Notes: generated by a model not told the origin, from the sequence alone. Numbered from the stretch's first letter, positions 44,611 to 53,772 are shown. The stretch: 64,000 nucleotides of DNA from Bin5 sp022827195 (GCA_965208275.1 OZ242331.1:2790001-2854000); one strand, 5' to 3'. Numbers and translations are program-made.

Positions 44611-46320
44611 TCAGCGCTGGCCGCGACCCTTGCGGCGCGTCTGGGACTGAATTCGCGCCCAAGTGTCGCGCAGCGTGATGGTGCGGTTGAAGACAAGGTG
44701 GTCGGCGCCGCTGTCGGGATCGAGGCAGAAGTAGCCCTTGCGCTCGAACTGCACCGTCTGGCCGATCGCGAGCTCGCGCACGCTCGGTTCTAGCCGGGCG
44801 TCGTCCAGTGTCGACAGTGAGTCGGGGGAGAGGCTGGCCATGAAGTCCTGGCCGTCGGGCACGTCGAAGGGGTCTTCGACGTTGAAGAGGCGGTCGTAGA
44901 GCCGCACTTCAGCCGGCACGGCATGGTCGGCGCTGACCCAGTGGATGGTGCCGCGCACTTTGCGCCCATCGGGCGCGTAGCCGCCCTTGGTGTCCGGATC
45001 GTAAGTGCAGTGCAGCGCGACTACGTCCCCTTGTTCGTTTCTAATGACCTCCTCGCAGCGGATAAAGTAGCCCCATCTGAGACGTACTTCGCGGCCCGGT
45101 GCGAGGCGGAAGAACTTGCGCGGCGGGTCCTCCATGAAATCATCCCGCTCGATCAGCAGATTGCGGCTGAAGGGGACGGTGCGGCTGCCGGCGCTCTCGT
45201 CCTCCGGGTTGTTGACCGCCTCGACCCATTCGGTCTCGCCTTCGGGGTAGTTGGTAATCACGACCGGCAGTGGGTCGAGGACGCCCATCACGCGCATCGC
45301 CGTACGGTTCAGCTCCTGGCGAATAAAATGTTCAAGCAGCTCGACTTCGACGGTGCTGTTGGTGCGGGCGATGCCGACGTGCTCACACAGGTCGCGCAGC
45401 GCTTTGGCCGGTACGCCACGCCTGCGCTGACCTGCCAGCGTGGGCATGCGCGGGTCGTCCCAGCCGGTGACGCGGCCTTCTTCCACCAGGCGCATGAGGC
45501 GTCGTTTGCTCGTGACCGTGTAGGTGAATTCCAGCTTGGCGAACTCGATCTGCCGCGGATGGTAGACGCCGAGCGCGTCCAGGTACCAGTCGTAGAGCGG
45601 GCGATGGTTCAGGTATTCGAGCGAGCAGAGCGAATGGGTGACGCCCTCAATGGAATCGGACTGGCCGTGGGCCCAGTCGTACATGGGGTAGATGCACCAA
45701 TCATCGCCTGTTCGTTGATGGGGCGCGTGGCGAATGCGGTACATGACCGGATCGCGCAGGTTGACATTGGGCGAGCTCATGTCGATCTTGGCGCGCAGGA
45801 CCTTTGCGCCGTCGGGAAACTCACCTGCTCTCATCCGTTTGAACAGGTCGAGATTCTCTTCAACGGAGCGGTCGCGGTAGGGGCTGTCCTTGCCGGGTTC
45901 GGTGAGTGTGCCGCGGTGGGCGCGAATCTCCTCCTGGCTGAGATCGTCCACGTAAGCGTGACCCGACTCAATCAGCTGCAGCGCCCATTCGTAGAGCTGG
46001 GGAAAGTAGTCCGAGGCGAAGAGGACGCTGGCCGGTTCGTAGCCGAGCCAGCGGATGTCGGCAATCTGGGCGTCGACGAACTCCTGCTCTTCTTTAAGCG
46101 GGTTGGTGTCGTCGAAGCGCAGGTTGCAGAGGCCGCCGAACTCTGCTGCCACCTCGAAGTTCAGGCCAATCGCCTTGGGATGACCGATGTGCAGATAGCC
46201 GTTCGGCTCCGGGGGAAAGCGGGTCTGGAATCTTCCGTCAAAGCGGCCGTTGCTCAGATCTTCGGCGATCGCTTCGCGAATGAAATCGCGCGCCGTCGTC
46301 GCAGTGTCGGAATTGCTCAT
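44611..46320 (-). CDS. glnS: Glutaminyl-tRNA synthetase
   Basis: A 569-residue class I synthetase that charges tRNA-Gln with glutamine. The HIGH signature is in RFPPEPNGYLHIGHPKAIGLN at residues 34-54, and the KMSKS-like motif is VTSKRRLMRLV. The C-terminal beta-barrel anticodon domains are complete, with RVGTIHWVSADHA-like sequence near residue 440. Many bacteria lack this enzyme and use GatCAB amidation instead; whether this genome also has GatCAB cannot be seen here. A GGGAG site stands before the ATG. Confidence 0.95.
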   Translation of the reverse strand: MSNSDTATTARDFIREAIAEDLSNGRFDGRFQTRFPPEPNGYLHIGHPKAIGLNFEVAAEFGGLCNLRFDDTNPLKEEQEFVDAQIADIRWLGYEPASVLFASDYFPQLYEWALQLIESGHAYVDDLSQEEIRAHRGTLTEPGKDSPYRDRSVEENLDLFKRMRAGEFPDGAKVLRAKIDMSSPNVNLRDPVMYRIRHAPHQRTGDDWCIYPMYDWAHGQSDSIEGVTHSLCSLEYLNHRPLYDWYLDALGVYHPRQIEFAKLEFTYTVTSKRRLMRLVEEGRVTGWDDPRMPTLAGQRRRGVPAKALRDLCEHVGIARTNSTVEVELLEHFIRQELNRTAMRVMGVLDPLPVVITNYPEGETEWVEAVNNPEDESAGSRTVPFSRNLLIERDDFMEDPPRKFFRLAPGREVRLRWGYFIRCEEVIRNEQGDVVALHCTYDPDTKGGYAPDGRKVRGTIHWVSADHAVPAEVRLYDRLFNVEDPFDVPDGQDFMASLSPDSLSTLDDARLEPSVRELAIGQTVQFERKGYFCLDPDSGADHLVFNRTITLRDTWARIQSQTRRKGRGQR

Positions 46321-46414
46321 CGGATCTCCCTGGAATCGCGGGGTTTCGCCGACAACACCTGGTCCTGTGCCACGAGTCCATCCTCGGTCTAACTGCGCAG
46401 TTTACAACGTAACC

Positions 46415-46443
46415 AATATACAATTCTTCAGCGCGCCCGGCAA
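46415..46443 (-). promoter_or_regulatory. Candidate promoter of glnS
   Basis: Minus-strand TTGCCG, 17 bases, TATATT, placing transcription start near 46408 and a leader of about 88 bases to the glnS ATG at 46320. The -35 matches four of six consensus positions. Confidence 0.5.
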
Positions 46444-46511
46444 GAAAACGCACAGGTCAGGTTAAGCGCCGGAGAGTGGCGCGGGCTGTCAGCAGGTTGC
46501 CGCCCGCACGA

Positions 46512-47357
46512 TCAGACGCCGCTGGTTGCGGAGAAACCGCCGTCGACGGGCACGACGATGCCGGTGACGAAACGTGATGCGTCGCTGGCAAGCCAGAGCG
46601 CGACGCCGACCATTTCATCCGGCTCGCCAAAGCGTCCGAGCGGGGTATGATCGACGATCTGTTGACCGCGCTCGGTCAAGGGATGGACTCCCTCGGCGTC
46701 GGGTGCGGCGTCTAGATCAAGCAAGAGGGCGCGGTTCTGCTCGCCGATGAAGAAGCCGGGCGCGATGGCGTTGACGCGCAGGCCGGGGCCGTGTTTCTCG
46801 GACAGATCGACGGCCAGCCAGCGGGTGAGGTTGTCGACGGCCGCCTTGGCCGCGGAGTAGCCCATGACGCGTGTGAGCACCTTCTGCGCGGCCATCGAGG
46901 AGATGTTGATGATCGATCCGCTGCCCTGTCGGGTCATCGGCTCGCCGAAAACCTGGATGGGCAGTACGGTGCCGGTGAAGTTGAGGCCGACAACGCCCTC
47001 AAGAGCATCGCGCGGCACGTTGAAGAAGGTGAGATCACCGAAAACAGTGGCATCAGGGCGGTTCCCGCCGGCGCAATTGACCAGTACGTCGACTCGTCCC
47101 CAGTTGTCGAGCAACGACCGCCGCGCCGCGTGCAGGCTCTCTTCGTCGAGGACATCGGCCGGCAGGGGCATTGCGACGTGCCCAGCGGCGTTGATTTCAC
47201 GCGCGACTTCCTGCGCTTTCAGCTCTCGGCGGCCCAGAACGGCGACGCGTGCGCCCGCTGCGGCCAGGCCGCGGGCCATGGCCCCGCCGAGTACGCCCGT
47301 GCCGCCCGTGACGACTGCGACCTTCCCCTCAAGCGAAAACTGCTCCCAGACGCTCAT
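46512..47357 (-). CDS. SDR oxidoreductase, D-mannonate oxidoreductase (fructuronate reductase)-like
   Basis: A 281-residue short-chain dehydrogenase from the ATG at 47357, preceded by AGGAG. The cofactor motif is VAVVTGGTGVLGGAMARGL, and the catalytic tetrad is seen as NCAGGN, the serine in IINISSMAA, and YSAAKAAV. The C-terminal FFIGEQNRALLLD and DHTPLGRFGEPDEM with FVTGIVVPVDGGFSA are typical of the SDR-type D-mannonate oxidoreductases, which interconvert fructuronate and mannonate. It is divergent from uxaC, whose product is fructuronate, which strongly supports a role in glucuronate breakdown. Confidence 0.86.
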   Translation of the reverse strand: MSVWEQFSLEGKVAVVTGGTGVLGGAMARGLAAAGARVAVLGRRELKAQEVAREINAAGHVAMPLPADVLDEESLHAARRSLLDNWGRVDVLVNCAGGNRPDATVFGDLTFFNVPRDALEGVVGLNFTGTVLPIQVFGEPMTRQGSGSIINISSMAAQKVLTRVMGYSAAKAAVDNLTRWLAVDLSEKHGPGLRVNAIAPGFFIGEQNRALLLDLDAAPDAEGVHPLTERGQQIVDHTPLGRFGEPDEMVGVALWLASDASRFVTGIVVPVDGGFSATSGV

Positions 47358-47438
47358 TGCCTGCTCCTGCATGCGTGAAAATCGGCTAAGACAGCCTTCC
47401 TATTCGATCTCGTCTCGCCGCTTACGGTTGAATTGGAC

Positions 47439-47444
47439 TATAAT
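47439..47444 (+). promoter_or_regulatory. Likely -10 element upstream of uxaC
   Basis: An exact TATAAT preceded by GGAC, 64 bases before the GTG start of uxaC. No recognisable -35 lies 16-18 bases upstream, so the promoter may depend on an activator. Confidence 0.4.
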
Positions 47445-47507
47445 CGGCAATCACTGTTGCTAGCGTAATTGAATCACAGTTCAGGGCTGGAACGAAAGGA
47501 TATCTAC

Positions 47508-48950
47508 GTGAAATCTTCTCTTCGACAGCACATGCCGGAGCGGGCGGAGCGGTATTTCAGCGGCAGCGACGCGCAGCGTTCGGCGGCGCGTACCCTATTC
47601 GAGAGTGTTGCGGACCTGCCGTTGATCTGCCCGCACGGACACGTAGACCCGCTGCTGTTCGCCGATGCATCCTATCATTTCGGCTCGCCCGCGGAGTTGC
47701 TCCTGATCCCCGATCATTATGTCTTCAGGATGCTCTACTCGCAAGGCGTTTCCCTGGAGGCGCAGGGTGTGGCGGTTCAGGAGGGTGAGGATGGGAGCGA
47801 GGTCGAAAGCGATCATCGTCGGATCTGGCAGACCTTCGCCGAGAACTATCACCTGTTCCAGGGTACGCCGACCGGCCTGTGGTTGAACGACGAGTTTCGC
47901 GATCTTTTCGGCATCGACGAGAAGCTGACACCCGCGAATGCGCAGGCTTTCTATGACACGATCGCTGAACAGCTGGCCGCGCCCGATTTCACGCCGCGCC
48001 GGCTATACGAACAGTTCAACGTGGAGGCGCTGACGACAACGGACGCGGCCACCGATTCGCTCGAACATCATCGAGCGATACGGGATTCAGCCTGGCCCGG
48101 GCGCATCTACCCGACGTTTCGCCCGGACAAAGTGGTAAACGGGATCGATCAGCCGGAATGGCAGGAGCAGATCGCGCTGCTGCGGGAAGCTGCGGGAATC
48201 GACATTGGCGACTACGCATCCTACATCCGTGCGCTGGAGGTGCGGCGCGTCTTTTTCAAGGAGATGGGTGCGACGGCTACCGACCATGCGGCGGAGTCGC
48301 CGTATACGGAACTCCTCTCCGACAGCGAGGCGGAGACAGTTTTCCGGCGCGGGCTGAACGGCCAGGCCAGCGAAGCCGACGCGCGGCGTTTCACCGGGCA
48401 CATGCTGGTCGAGATGGCGCGCATGAGCAGCGAAGACGGCCTGATAATGCAGTTGCACCCCGGCTCGGTCCGTAACCACAATGCGGCGCTTTACCGGCGA
48501 TTCGGCGCGGACATGGGCGCGGACATTCCCCACGCGCTCGATTTCACCCGCAACCTGAAGCCGCTGCTGGACCGGTTCGGCTCCCATCCTTCGCTGCGTC
48601 TGATCCTGTTCACGCTGGACGAAGCGACGAGCGCGCGCGAACTGGCGCCGCTGGCAGGCCATTACCCGATTCTGCGCATCGGCCCGCCGTGGTGGTTCTA
48701 CGACAGCATCAACGGGATGCGGAGCTTCTTTGCCCAGGTGATGGAGACGGCCGGCATCTACAACACGGCTGGCTTCAATGACGACACGCGGGCGTTCGCC
48801 TCGATCCCGACGCGGCATGAGCTGTGGCGGCGCGTCGCCTGCGACTGGCTTGCGGGGCTGCTGGTCGAGGGGATCATCGACGATGAAGATGCGCTTCAGA
48901 TGGCGCACGCGCTTGCGTATGGGCTGGCGAAAGAGGCATATCGACTCTAA
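47508..48950 (+). CDS. uxaC: Glucuronate isomerase
   Basis: A 480-residue enzyme of the UxaC family, converting D-glucuronate to D-fructuronate (also galacturonate to tagaturonate). The start is the GTG at 47508, seven bases after AAAGGA; the TTG at 47469 is less likely. The sequence has PLICPHGHVDPLLFAD (metal-ligand His-x-His) near residue 40, then LIMQLHPGSVRNHNAALYRRFGAD and IGPPWWFYDSINGM near the end, all diagnostic. Together with the adjacent SDR it completes the first two steps of hexuronate catabolism. Confidence 0.95.
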   Translation: MKSSLRQHMPERAERYFSGSDAQRSAARTLFESVADLPLICPHGHVDPLLFADASYHFGSPAELLLIPDHYVFRMLYSQGVSLEAQGVAVQEGEDGSEVESDHRRIWQTFAENYHLFQGTPTGLWLNDEFRDLFGIDEKLTPANAQAFYDTIAEQLAAPDFTPRRLYEQFNVEALTTTDAATDSLEHHRAIRDSAWPGRIYPTFRPDKVVNGIDQPEWQEQIALLREAAGIDIGDYASYIRALEVRRVFFKEMGATATDHAAESPYTELLSDSEAETVFRRGLNGQASEADARRFTGHMLVEMARMSSEDGLIMQLHPGSVRNHNAALYRRFGADMGADIPHALDFTRNLKPLLDRFGSHPSLRLILFTLDEATSARELAPLAGHYPILRIGPPWWFYDSINGMRSFFAQVMETAGIYNTAGFNDDTRAFASIPTRHELWRRVACDWLAGLLVEGIIDDEDALQMAHALAYGLAKEAYRL

Positions 48951-49036
48951 GCAGAGGCAGATGGCGCGACCGCGCCGGCTTCTGGCCCGGAGCTGGCCCG
49001 CGGAAAGCAGAAATACTGCGTAGGCAGCCGTTCGGT

Positions 49037-50200
49037 TCAGTCCACTTCGGCAGAGCGGCGATGCCAATCTTCGGCGAAGAGATTGAAGTGGACGCGGCGG
49101 CGTGGGTTGGCCGCGACGACATCTTCGTCGAGGGTCACGCCCAGGCCGGGGCCCGTGGGCAAGGCAAAGTAGCCATCTTCGATCTCGGGATTGCCGGGGG
49201 CGGCCTCCTTGACGTAGGCTTCGGCAAAGTCGTTAAAGTGCTCCTGGATCTTGAAGTTGGGCGTACAGGCTGCGAGATGGAGCGCGGCTGCGGTTGAGAT
49301 GGGGCCGCCCACGTTGTGGGGGGCGATGAGGACGTAGTAGGCCTCGGCCCAGGCGGCCAGTTTCTTGGTGTTGAGAATGCCGCCGAAATGGGTGATGTCG
49401 GGTTGGATGATGTCACAGGCCTGCAGTTCGAAGAGCTCGCGGTATTCATACATGGTGTGCAGCCGCTCACCTGTGGCGACGGGGATACCGAGCGGAGCGA
49501 TGGCGTCCGCTGCTTTTTTCTGCGCGGCCAGGTTTTCGGGCGGAACCGGCTCTTCAAGCCAGGAGGGCTTGAAACGGGCGAGCTCGCGGGCGAACTCGAC
49601 CGCAGTGACGGGGTTGAAGCGGCCGTGCATTTCGATCAGGATTTCGACGTCGGGGCCGACCGCGTCGCGCACCGCCTCCACCAGGCCGATTACATAGTTC
49701 TTTTCGGCCCGCTCCATCTCGTAAAAACCTGCGCCGAAAGGATCGAATTTCAGAGCCTTGTAGCCCTTGGCCAGCACGCGTTTGGCCGCGGCGTGAAACT
49801 CTTCGGCGGTCCGTTCGCCCGTATACCAGCCGTTGGCGTAGCCCTTGATATTGTCGCGCACTGCGCCGCCAAGCAGCCGGTAGACGGGCTGGTTGAGGGC
49901 TTTGCCGATGATGTCCCAGCAGGCGACCTCGACGAGCGCGATGACCGTCATGATGATTTCGCCGGCGCGGCCGAAGTCCTCGCGAAACATGCGGGCGACG
50001 AGACGCTCGACGTTGAAGGGGTCCTCGCCGATGACATAGCGCGGCGCGGCTTCGCTCAGATAGCCGAGGACGCCGTCGGTGCGATTGAGCGCGCGGCATT
50101 CGCCTACGCCGACAAGCCCGTCATCGGTCTCGACTTTGACGATGGTGAGGTTTCGCCACTCGGTTCCGAGCACCATCGGCGTAACTTTGCTGATTCTCAT
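49037..50200 (-). CDS. Mandelate racemase/muconate lactonizing enzyme family, D-galactonate dehydratase-like
   Basis: A 387-residue enolase-superfamily enzyme from the ATG at 50200, preceded by GAGGA. The catalytic region reads YKALKFDPFG, then the metal-ligand EILIEMHGRFNPVTAVEF and WLEEPVPPEN. IPVATGERLHT, IIQPDITHFGGIL and IAPHNVGGPISTAAALHLAA follow, the last containing the catalytic histidine. The layout is closest to acid-sugar dehydratases such as DgoD (D-galactonate). It may dehydrate mannonate or another aldonate made by the neighbouring hexuronate genes, which lack a classic UxuA in this window. Confidence 0.85.
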   Translation of the reverse strand: MRISKVTPMVLGTEWRNLTIVKVETDDGLVGVGECRALNRTDGVLGYLSEAAPRYVIGEDPFNVERLVARMFREDFGRAGEIIMTVIALVEVACWDIIGKALNQPVYRLLGGAVRDNIKGYANGWYTGERTAEEFHAAAKRVLAKGYKALKFDPFGAGFYEMERAEKNYVIGLVEAVRDAVGPDVEILIEMHGRFNPVTAVEFARELARFKPSWLEEPVPPENLAAQKKAADAIAPLGIPVATGERLHTMYEYRELFELQACDIIQPDITHFGGILNTKKLAAWAEAYYVLIAPHNVGGPISTAAALHLAACTPNFKIQEHFNDFAEAYVKEAAPGNPEIEDGYFALPTGPGLGVTLDEDVVAANPRRRVHFNLFAEDWHRRSAEVD

Positions 50201-50359
50201 TGAGATCCTCGCGTGTGGGAAGGGGTCCGCTCCTGCTACCGTGATACTGTATCGTAATGGAGGGAAACGCGCCACATTTTGGGGTGAAACGGAGACGGCA
50301 TGGCTTCGATTGGTCGGGGGGCCCGAGGGCGGGAAGCGCGGCCAAACTCGCTTCCAGAA

Positions 50360-50388
50360 TTGGTAAACTGACGTCCTTCTGCTAGAAT
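50360..50388 (+). promoter_or_regulatory. Promoter of rpsT
   Basis: TTGGTA, 17 bases, TAGAAT on the plus strand, 70 bases upstream of the rpsT ATG at 50458. The -10 matches five of six and the spacing is ideal. Confidence 0.6.
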
Positions 50389-50457
50389 GGCTTCATCAAT
50401 CCATATTGGCCGGAGTTTTCAGAGAGGGCGGCGGCATGGCGCCGCATGGAGAAGCAG

Positions 50458-50724
50458 ATGCCGAACATCAGATCAGCCGCCAAACGTGCGCGCCAGGATG
50501 AGCACAGGCGGGAGCGGAACCGGCGATACCGCAGCGCAGCGCGCACTGCTGTCAAAAGAGCGCGCACCTTGATTGAAGAGTCGGATCCGGGCGCGGGGGA
50601 GGCCGTGCGAACGGCCGCTGTCGCGCTTGACCGCGCCGCGCAGCGTGGCGCCATCCACGCCAACAACGCGGCCAGGCGCAAGAGCAGGCTGATGCTCCAG
50701 TACAGCAAGGCAGTCGCGGCATAG
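50458..50724 (+). CDS. rpsT: 30S ribosomal protein S20
   Basis: An 88-residue basic helical protein starting MPNIRSAAKRARQDEHRRER, the standard S20 opening. A long Arg/Ala/Lys-rich helix pair follows, ending GAIHANNAARRKSRLMLQYSKAVAA. A GGAGA site lies close to the ATG at 50458, so the longer frame from 50446 is not used. S20 binds 16S rRNA early in 30S assembly. It has its own promoter and a strong terminator, so it is monocistronic. Confidence 0.95.
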   Translation: MPNIRSAAKRARQDEHRRERNRRYRSAARTAVKRARTLIEESDPGAGEAVRTAAVALDRAAQRGAIHANNAARRKSRLMLQYSKAVAA

Positions 50725-50794
50725 CGGACTGCTGGAAACAGATTGGAGTGGCTGGCGGGGCCGCGCGGCGTTGACTTCGAGGAGATCGCATACG

Positions 50795-50826
50795 AAAGCC
50801 GTCCGAAGGAATTTCGGGCGGCTTTT
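50795..50826 (+). terminator. Terminator after rpsT
   Basis: A 13-bp stem AAAGCCGTCCGAA / TTCGGGCGGCTTT with loop GGAAT, ending in TTTT (50823-50826). The A/T ends of the stem make it function in both directions, so it can also end the convergent nth transcript. Confidence 0.8.
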
Positions 50827-50845
50827 GCACGTCTGCGGGCCTTGA

Positions 50846-51547
50846 TCAGCCCTTTACCTCCCTCCAGGCGCCACTTCCTGCAACATAGTCGCACTCGTTG
50901 CGCAGGACACACTGCCCGCAGCGAGGCACCCGCGCCCGGCACACGTCGCGTCCATGGCGGATCAGGTTGACGTGGAGTGTAAAAAAGGTCTCCGGCGGGA
51001 CGGCTTCTTCCCACAGATCCTTTATCTTCTGCGCTGAGGCACGCGGCCCGCTGATGCCGAGACGCTGGCTCTGGCGCTGAATGTGCGTGTCGACGGGGAA
51101 TGCGGCCATCCCATAGCTGAACAGGAGCACAATGCTGGCCGTCTTGTGGCCCACGCCCGGGAAGCTCTGCAGGTAAGTCTGGGCGGCCCGGGGTTCCATC
51201 CCTCTGACGTGGTCGAGGCTGTAGACACCTTCCTCTCGGTGAAACATCTCCAGCGTCTCGACGATGTGCGGGGCCTTCTGGTTGTACATGCCGGCAACGC
51301 GAATGGCTTCCTTGATTTGGGCAAGGGGTGCTGTGCGGACCGCGTCCCAATCGTCGTTGAAGCGCCGGCACAGCGTCTCGAAGGCCCTGCCCGAGTTTCG
51401 GTCATTGGTATTCGCGCTGAGAATGGTCTGGATGAGCTGCTCAAAGCCGCTGCGTCGCGGTCGCCAATCCGCCTCCCCGTACTCGGCCAGCAACAGATCG
51501 TAGACCCGCTGCGCCCTATCCTCGCGACAGCTTTCAGAATCAGTCAT
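50846..51547 (-). CDS. nth: Endonuclease III-type DNA glycosylase
   Basis: A 233-residue base-excision repair enzyme. The helix-hairpin-helix is LQSFPGVGHKTASIVLLF with the catalytic lysine, and the catalytic aspartate follows in AAFPVDTHIQRQSQRLG. Four cysteines near the C-terminus in C-x6-C-x2-C-x5-C spacing (CRARVPRCGQCVLRNEC) bind a [4Fe-4S] cluster. It removes oxidised pyrimidines and cuts abasic sites. The gene is convergent with rpsT and 38 bases upstream lies the alr stop, so co-transcription with alr is possible. Confidence 0.93.
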   Translation of the reverse strand: MTDSESCREDRAQRVYDLLLAEYGEADWRPRRSGFEQLIQTILSANTNDRNSGRAFETLCRRFNDDWDAVRTAPLAQIKEAIRVAGMYNQKAPHIVETLEMFHREEGVYSLDHVRGMEPRAAQTYLQSFPGVGHKTASIVLLFSYGMAAFPVDTHIQRQSQRLGISGPRASAQKIKDLWEEAVPPETFFTLHVNLIRHGRDVCRARVPRCGQCVLRNECDYVAGSGAWREVKG

Positions 51548-51585
51548 TGCTGCGCTACCTTACCGGCGCCGTCCCACAGCTCGGC

Positions 51586-52752
51586 CTAAGATTTCTGCAA
51601 CAGGAGCCCCTGACCCTCCACCACTGCGATACGGGGCAAGCGGGCCATAAGACGGCTGGTGACCTCGTAGTGGATCGTATCCAGCCGCGTCGCGACCGTG
51701 TCCGCCGAAATGGCCTGTCCCTGCTGAAGGCCGATCAGGACGACTTCGTCATCCTGTGCGACGTCGACGCCTGATTCCACGATTCCGGTCACGTCGACGA
51801 TCGTCTGGTCCATGCAGACACGGCCCACGATCGGCGCTTCGCGCCCTCCAATCATGACGCTTTGCCAGGTGCGCGGGCTGCGCGGAAAACCGTCGGCGTA
51901 TCCGACCGGCACGACGGCCACCGTGCAACTGTGCGGTGCCCGCCAACTATTGCCGTAGGAGACCGGTTCTCCGGCACCGAGGCGGCGCACCTGGGCGACG
52001 CGCGCCTTCCAGCTGAGGACCGGTCCTATTTGCGGCGGCGCGGGGCATTCGGAGCCGGGCGAGAGTCCGTAGAGGAGAATGCCGCATCGCACTGCATCGA
52101 GATGTGAGTCAGGCAGCGCAAGGGTCGCCGCGGAGTTGGCGGCGTGAGCGACAGGCGGACGACAATCAGCGTCCGCCAGGCGGGCCAACAGCGTGGTAAA
52201 GCGGCGCAGCTGCTCGCGTGCGTAGCTCTGGTCGGCCTGACTCGCAGTGCTGAAATGGGTGTAGATGCCCTCGACGTGCAGACTCTCTTCGCGGTCGATC
52301 TGCGCGCAAAGATCAGTGGCCGCGAGGTGGTCGACGCCCAGGCGGTGCATGCCGGTGTCGACCTTGAGATGAACGGTCATCTTCCTGCCCTGGCGGGCGG
52401 CAACATCGGCGTAGGCGAGGGCGGTGCCCCGGTCGTAGACGGTGGCGGTCAGAGAGTGTTCAAGCAAGGTCTCTGCGTCATCCGGCGGCGTGTAGCCGAG
52501 CACGAGTATGGGAGCGTCGAGACCGGCCTGCCGCAACCATACGGCTTCGTTCAGGGCAGCGACGGCGAGGCGGTCGGCCCCTGCTTCCAACGCTGCCGGC
52601 GCGACGATATCTGCCCCGTGGCCGTACGCGTTCGCCTTTACGACGGCATACAGAAGCCGGTCCGGCCCAATACGGAGGCGGAGTTCGCGCACATTGTTCT
52701 TTAGCGCTGAGATGTCAATCTCCAGCCAGGTTGGGCGCAGGCGGCTTTTCAT
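51586..52752 (-). CDS. alr: Alanine racemase
   Basis: A 388-residue PLP enzyme that makes D-alanine for peptidoglycan. The PLP lysine is in LLYAVVKANAYGHGA near residue 37. The N-terminal (beta/alpha)8 barrel is followed by LKVDTGMHRLG and GIYTHFSTASQAD. The C-terminal beta domain contains the second catalytic tyrosine in YGNSWRAPHS and GRVCMDQTIVDVTG. The ATG at 52752 is used because the upstream TTG at 52758 only adds two residues. The downstream nth gene lies 38 bases beyond its stop. Confidence 0.95.
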   Translation of the reverse strand: MKSRLRPTWLEIDISALKNNVRELRLRIGPDRLLYAVVKANAYGHGADIVAPAALEAGADRLAVAALNEAVWLRQAGLDAPILVLGYTPPDDAETLLEHSLTATVYDRGTALAYADVAARQGRKMTVHLKVDTGMHRLGVDHLAATDLCAQIDREESLHVEGIYTHFSTASQADQSYAREQLRRFTTLLARLADADCRPPVAHAANSAATLALPDSHLDAVRCGILLYGLSPGSECPAPPQIGPVLSWKARVAQVRRLGAGEPVSYGNSWRAPHSCTVAVVPVGYADGFPRSPRTWQSVMIGGREAPIVGRVCMDQTIVDVTGIVESGVDVAQDDEVVLIGLQQGQAISADTVATRLDTIHYEVTSRLMARLPRIAVVEGQGLLLQKS

Positions 52753-52782
52753 AAGCAACTGTTGAGATCGAGGCGCCGGGGG

Positions 52783-53682
52783 TTACCAGCCGGTCTCGTT
52801 TTGCAGCCGCTCCCACTGCGGAAGATCGAGGCCGGCCTCTCCCAGTTGATTGCCCTTGCGTTCGCCATGATAGTCGCTGCCGCCGGTTGTGAAGAGGCCG
52901 AAGCGGTCCGCCAGCTCGCCGAAGTGGCCGAGGGGCATGTCGGTCGCGTACCTGCCCTCTGCCGCGTAGGGATAATAGAGCTCAAGGCCGTCGAGCCCGA
53001 TGTCGACAAGACGGCTCAGCGAATCTTCGAGACTGCGGATGCGCCTGTAGATGCCGGGGTGCGCCAAAACGGCCTTGCCGCCTGCCGCGTGCGTCAGCTC
53101 GATCGCGTCCTCCACCTGGATGATGAAGGAGCGGCGCACATGGGTCGAGTTTTCGGCGTCGGAGGCGAGGTACTGTTCGAAGACGTCGCTGATTGAACTG
53201 AACTTTTGCGGATTATATTTGAGGGCAATCTGGGCGATATGGGGACGGCCGGGGACGCCGCCCGCCAGCGCCAGGACCTCCTCTACCGGGACGTGCAAAC
53301 CGTACTCCTGCATGCGTTCGGACTGGCGAACCTTCTGCTCGACACGGCTCTCCATCACCCGATCGAGCGTTTCGAGCAGGACCGCGTCGGTCGGATCGAT
53401 GCCGTAGCCCAGGATGTCGAAGTCCAGGAAGTCTCTGGCGCGATCGCTGGCCGTGCTGAATTCGATGGCCGGAACTACATAGACGCCGGCCTCGGCGCCG
53501 TGGACTCGAGCTTCGGATACGCCCAGCACGCTGTCGTGATCGGTCAGGGCGAGGACGCGGATTCCGAGGGCGGCGGCCTTCGCGACCAGCTCGCTGGGCG
53601 TATCTGTGCCGTCAGAGCAGTTGCTGTGGACTTGCAGGTCGACGGGATAGGGTTGGGGCGATGAGTTTCGGTGTGCGTTCAT
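52783..53682 (-). CDS. PHP-domain phosphoesterase (YciV/RNase AM-like)
   Basis: A 299-residue metal-dependent phosphoesterase from the ATG at 53682. The first motif is VDLQVHSNCSDGTDTPSELV: the usual HxH reads QxH, so one metal ligand is Gln. VLALTDHDSVLG is motif 2, and GGKAVLAHPGIYRRI and LFTTGGSDYHGERKG carry the later histidines and aspartate. This is the arrangement of YciV-type 5'-exonucleases that process RNA 5' ends or of related 3',5'-nucleoside bisphosphate phosphatases. The longer frame to 53946 runs through the 6S RNA locus and is not used. The alr start is 31 bases downstream. Confidence 0.88.
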   Translation of the reverse strand: MNAHRNSSPQPYPVDLQVHSNCSDGTDTPSELVAKAAALGIRVLALTDHDSVLGVSEARVHGAEAGVYVVPAIEFSTASDRARDFLDFDILGYGIDPTDAVLLETLDRVMESRVEQKVRQSERMQEYGLHVPVEEVLALAGGVPGRPHIAQIALKYNPQKFSSISDVFEQYLASDAENSTHVRRSFIIQVEDAIELTHAAGGKAVLAHPGIYRRIRSLEDSLSRLVDIGLDGLELYYPYAAEGRYATDMPLGHFGELADRFGLFTTGGSDYHGERKGNQLGEAGLDLPQWERLQNETGW

Positions 53683-53742
53683 AGGCCGGTTTGGCGAATA
53701 CCACGCCTGCGTCGGACGAGATTGCGCGGTCTCCGCGGCTAC

Positions 53743-53772
53743 AAAGAAAAGCGCCCGGGCGACCCCGGACGC
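53743..53772 (-). terminator. Terminator of the 6S-like RNA
   Basis: On the minus strand, a 9-bp stem GCGTCCGGG / CCCGGGCGC (one G-U) with loop GTCG, followed by TTTTCTTTG. Strong rho-independent signal. Confidence 0.85.

Noticed and set aside
44923..46392. 489-residue ORF antisense to glnS
   Set aside because: Complete overlap with glnS, low-complexity Val/Ala composition, no family motif.
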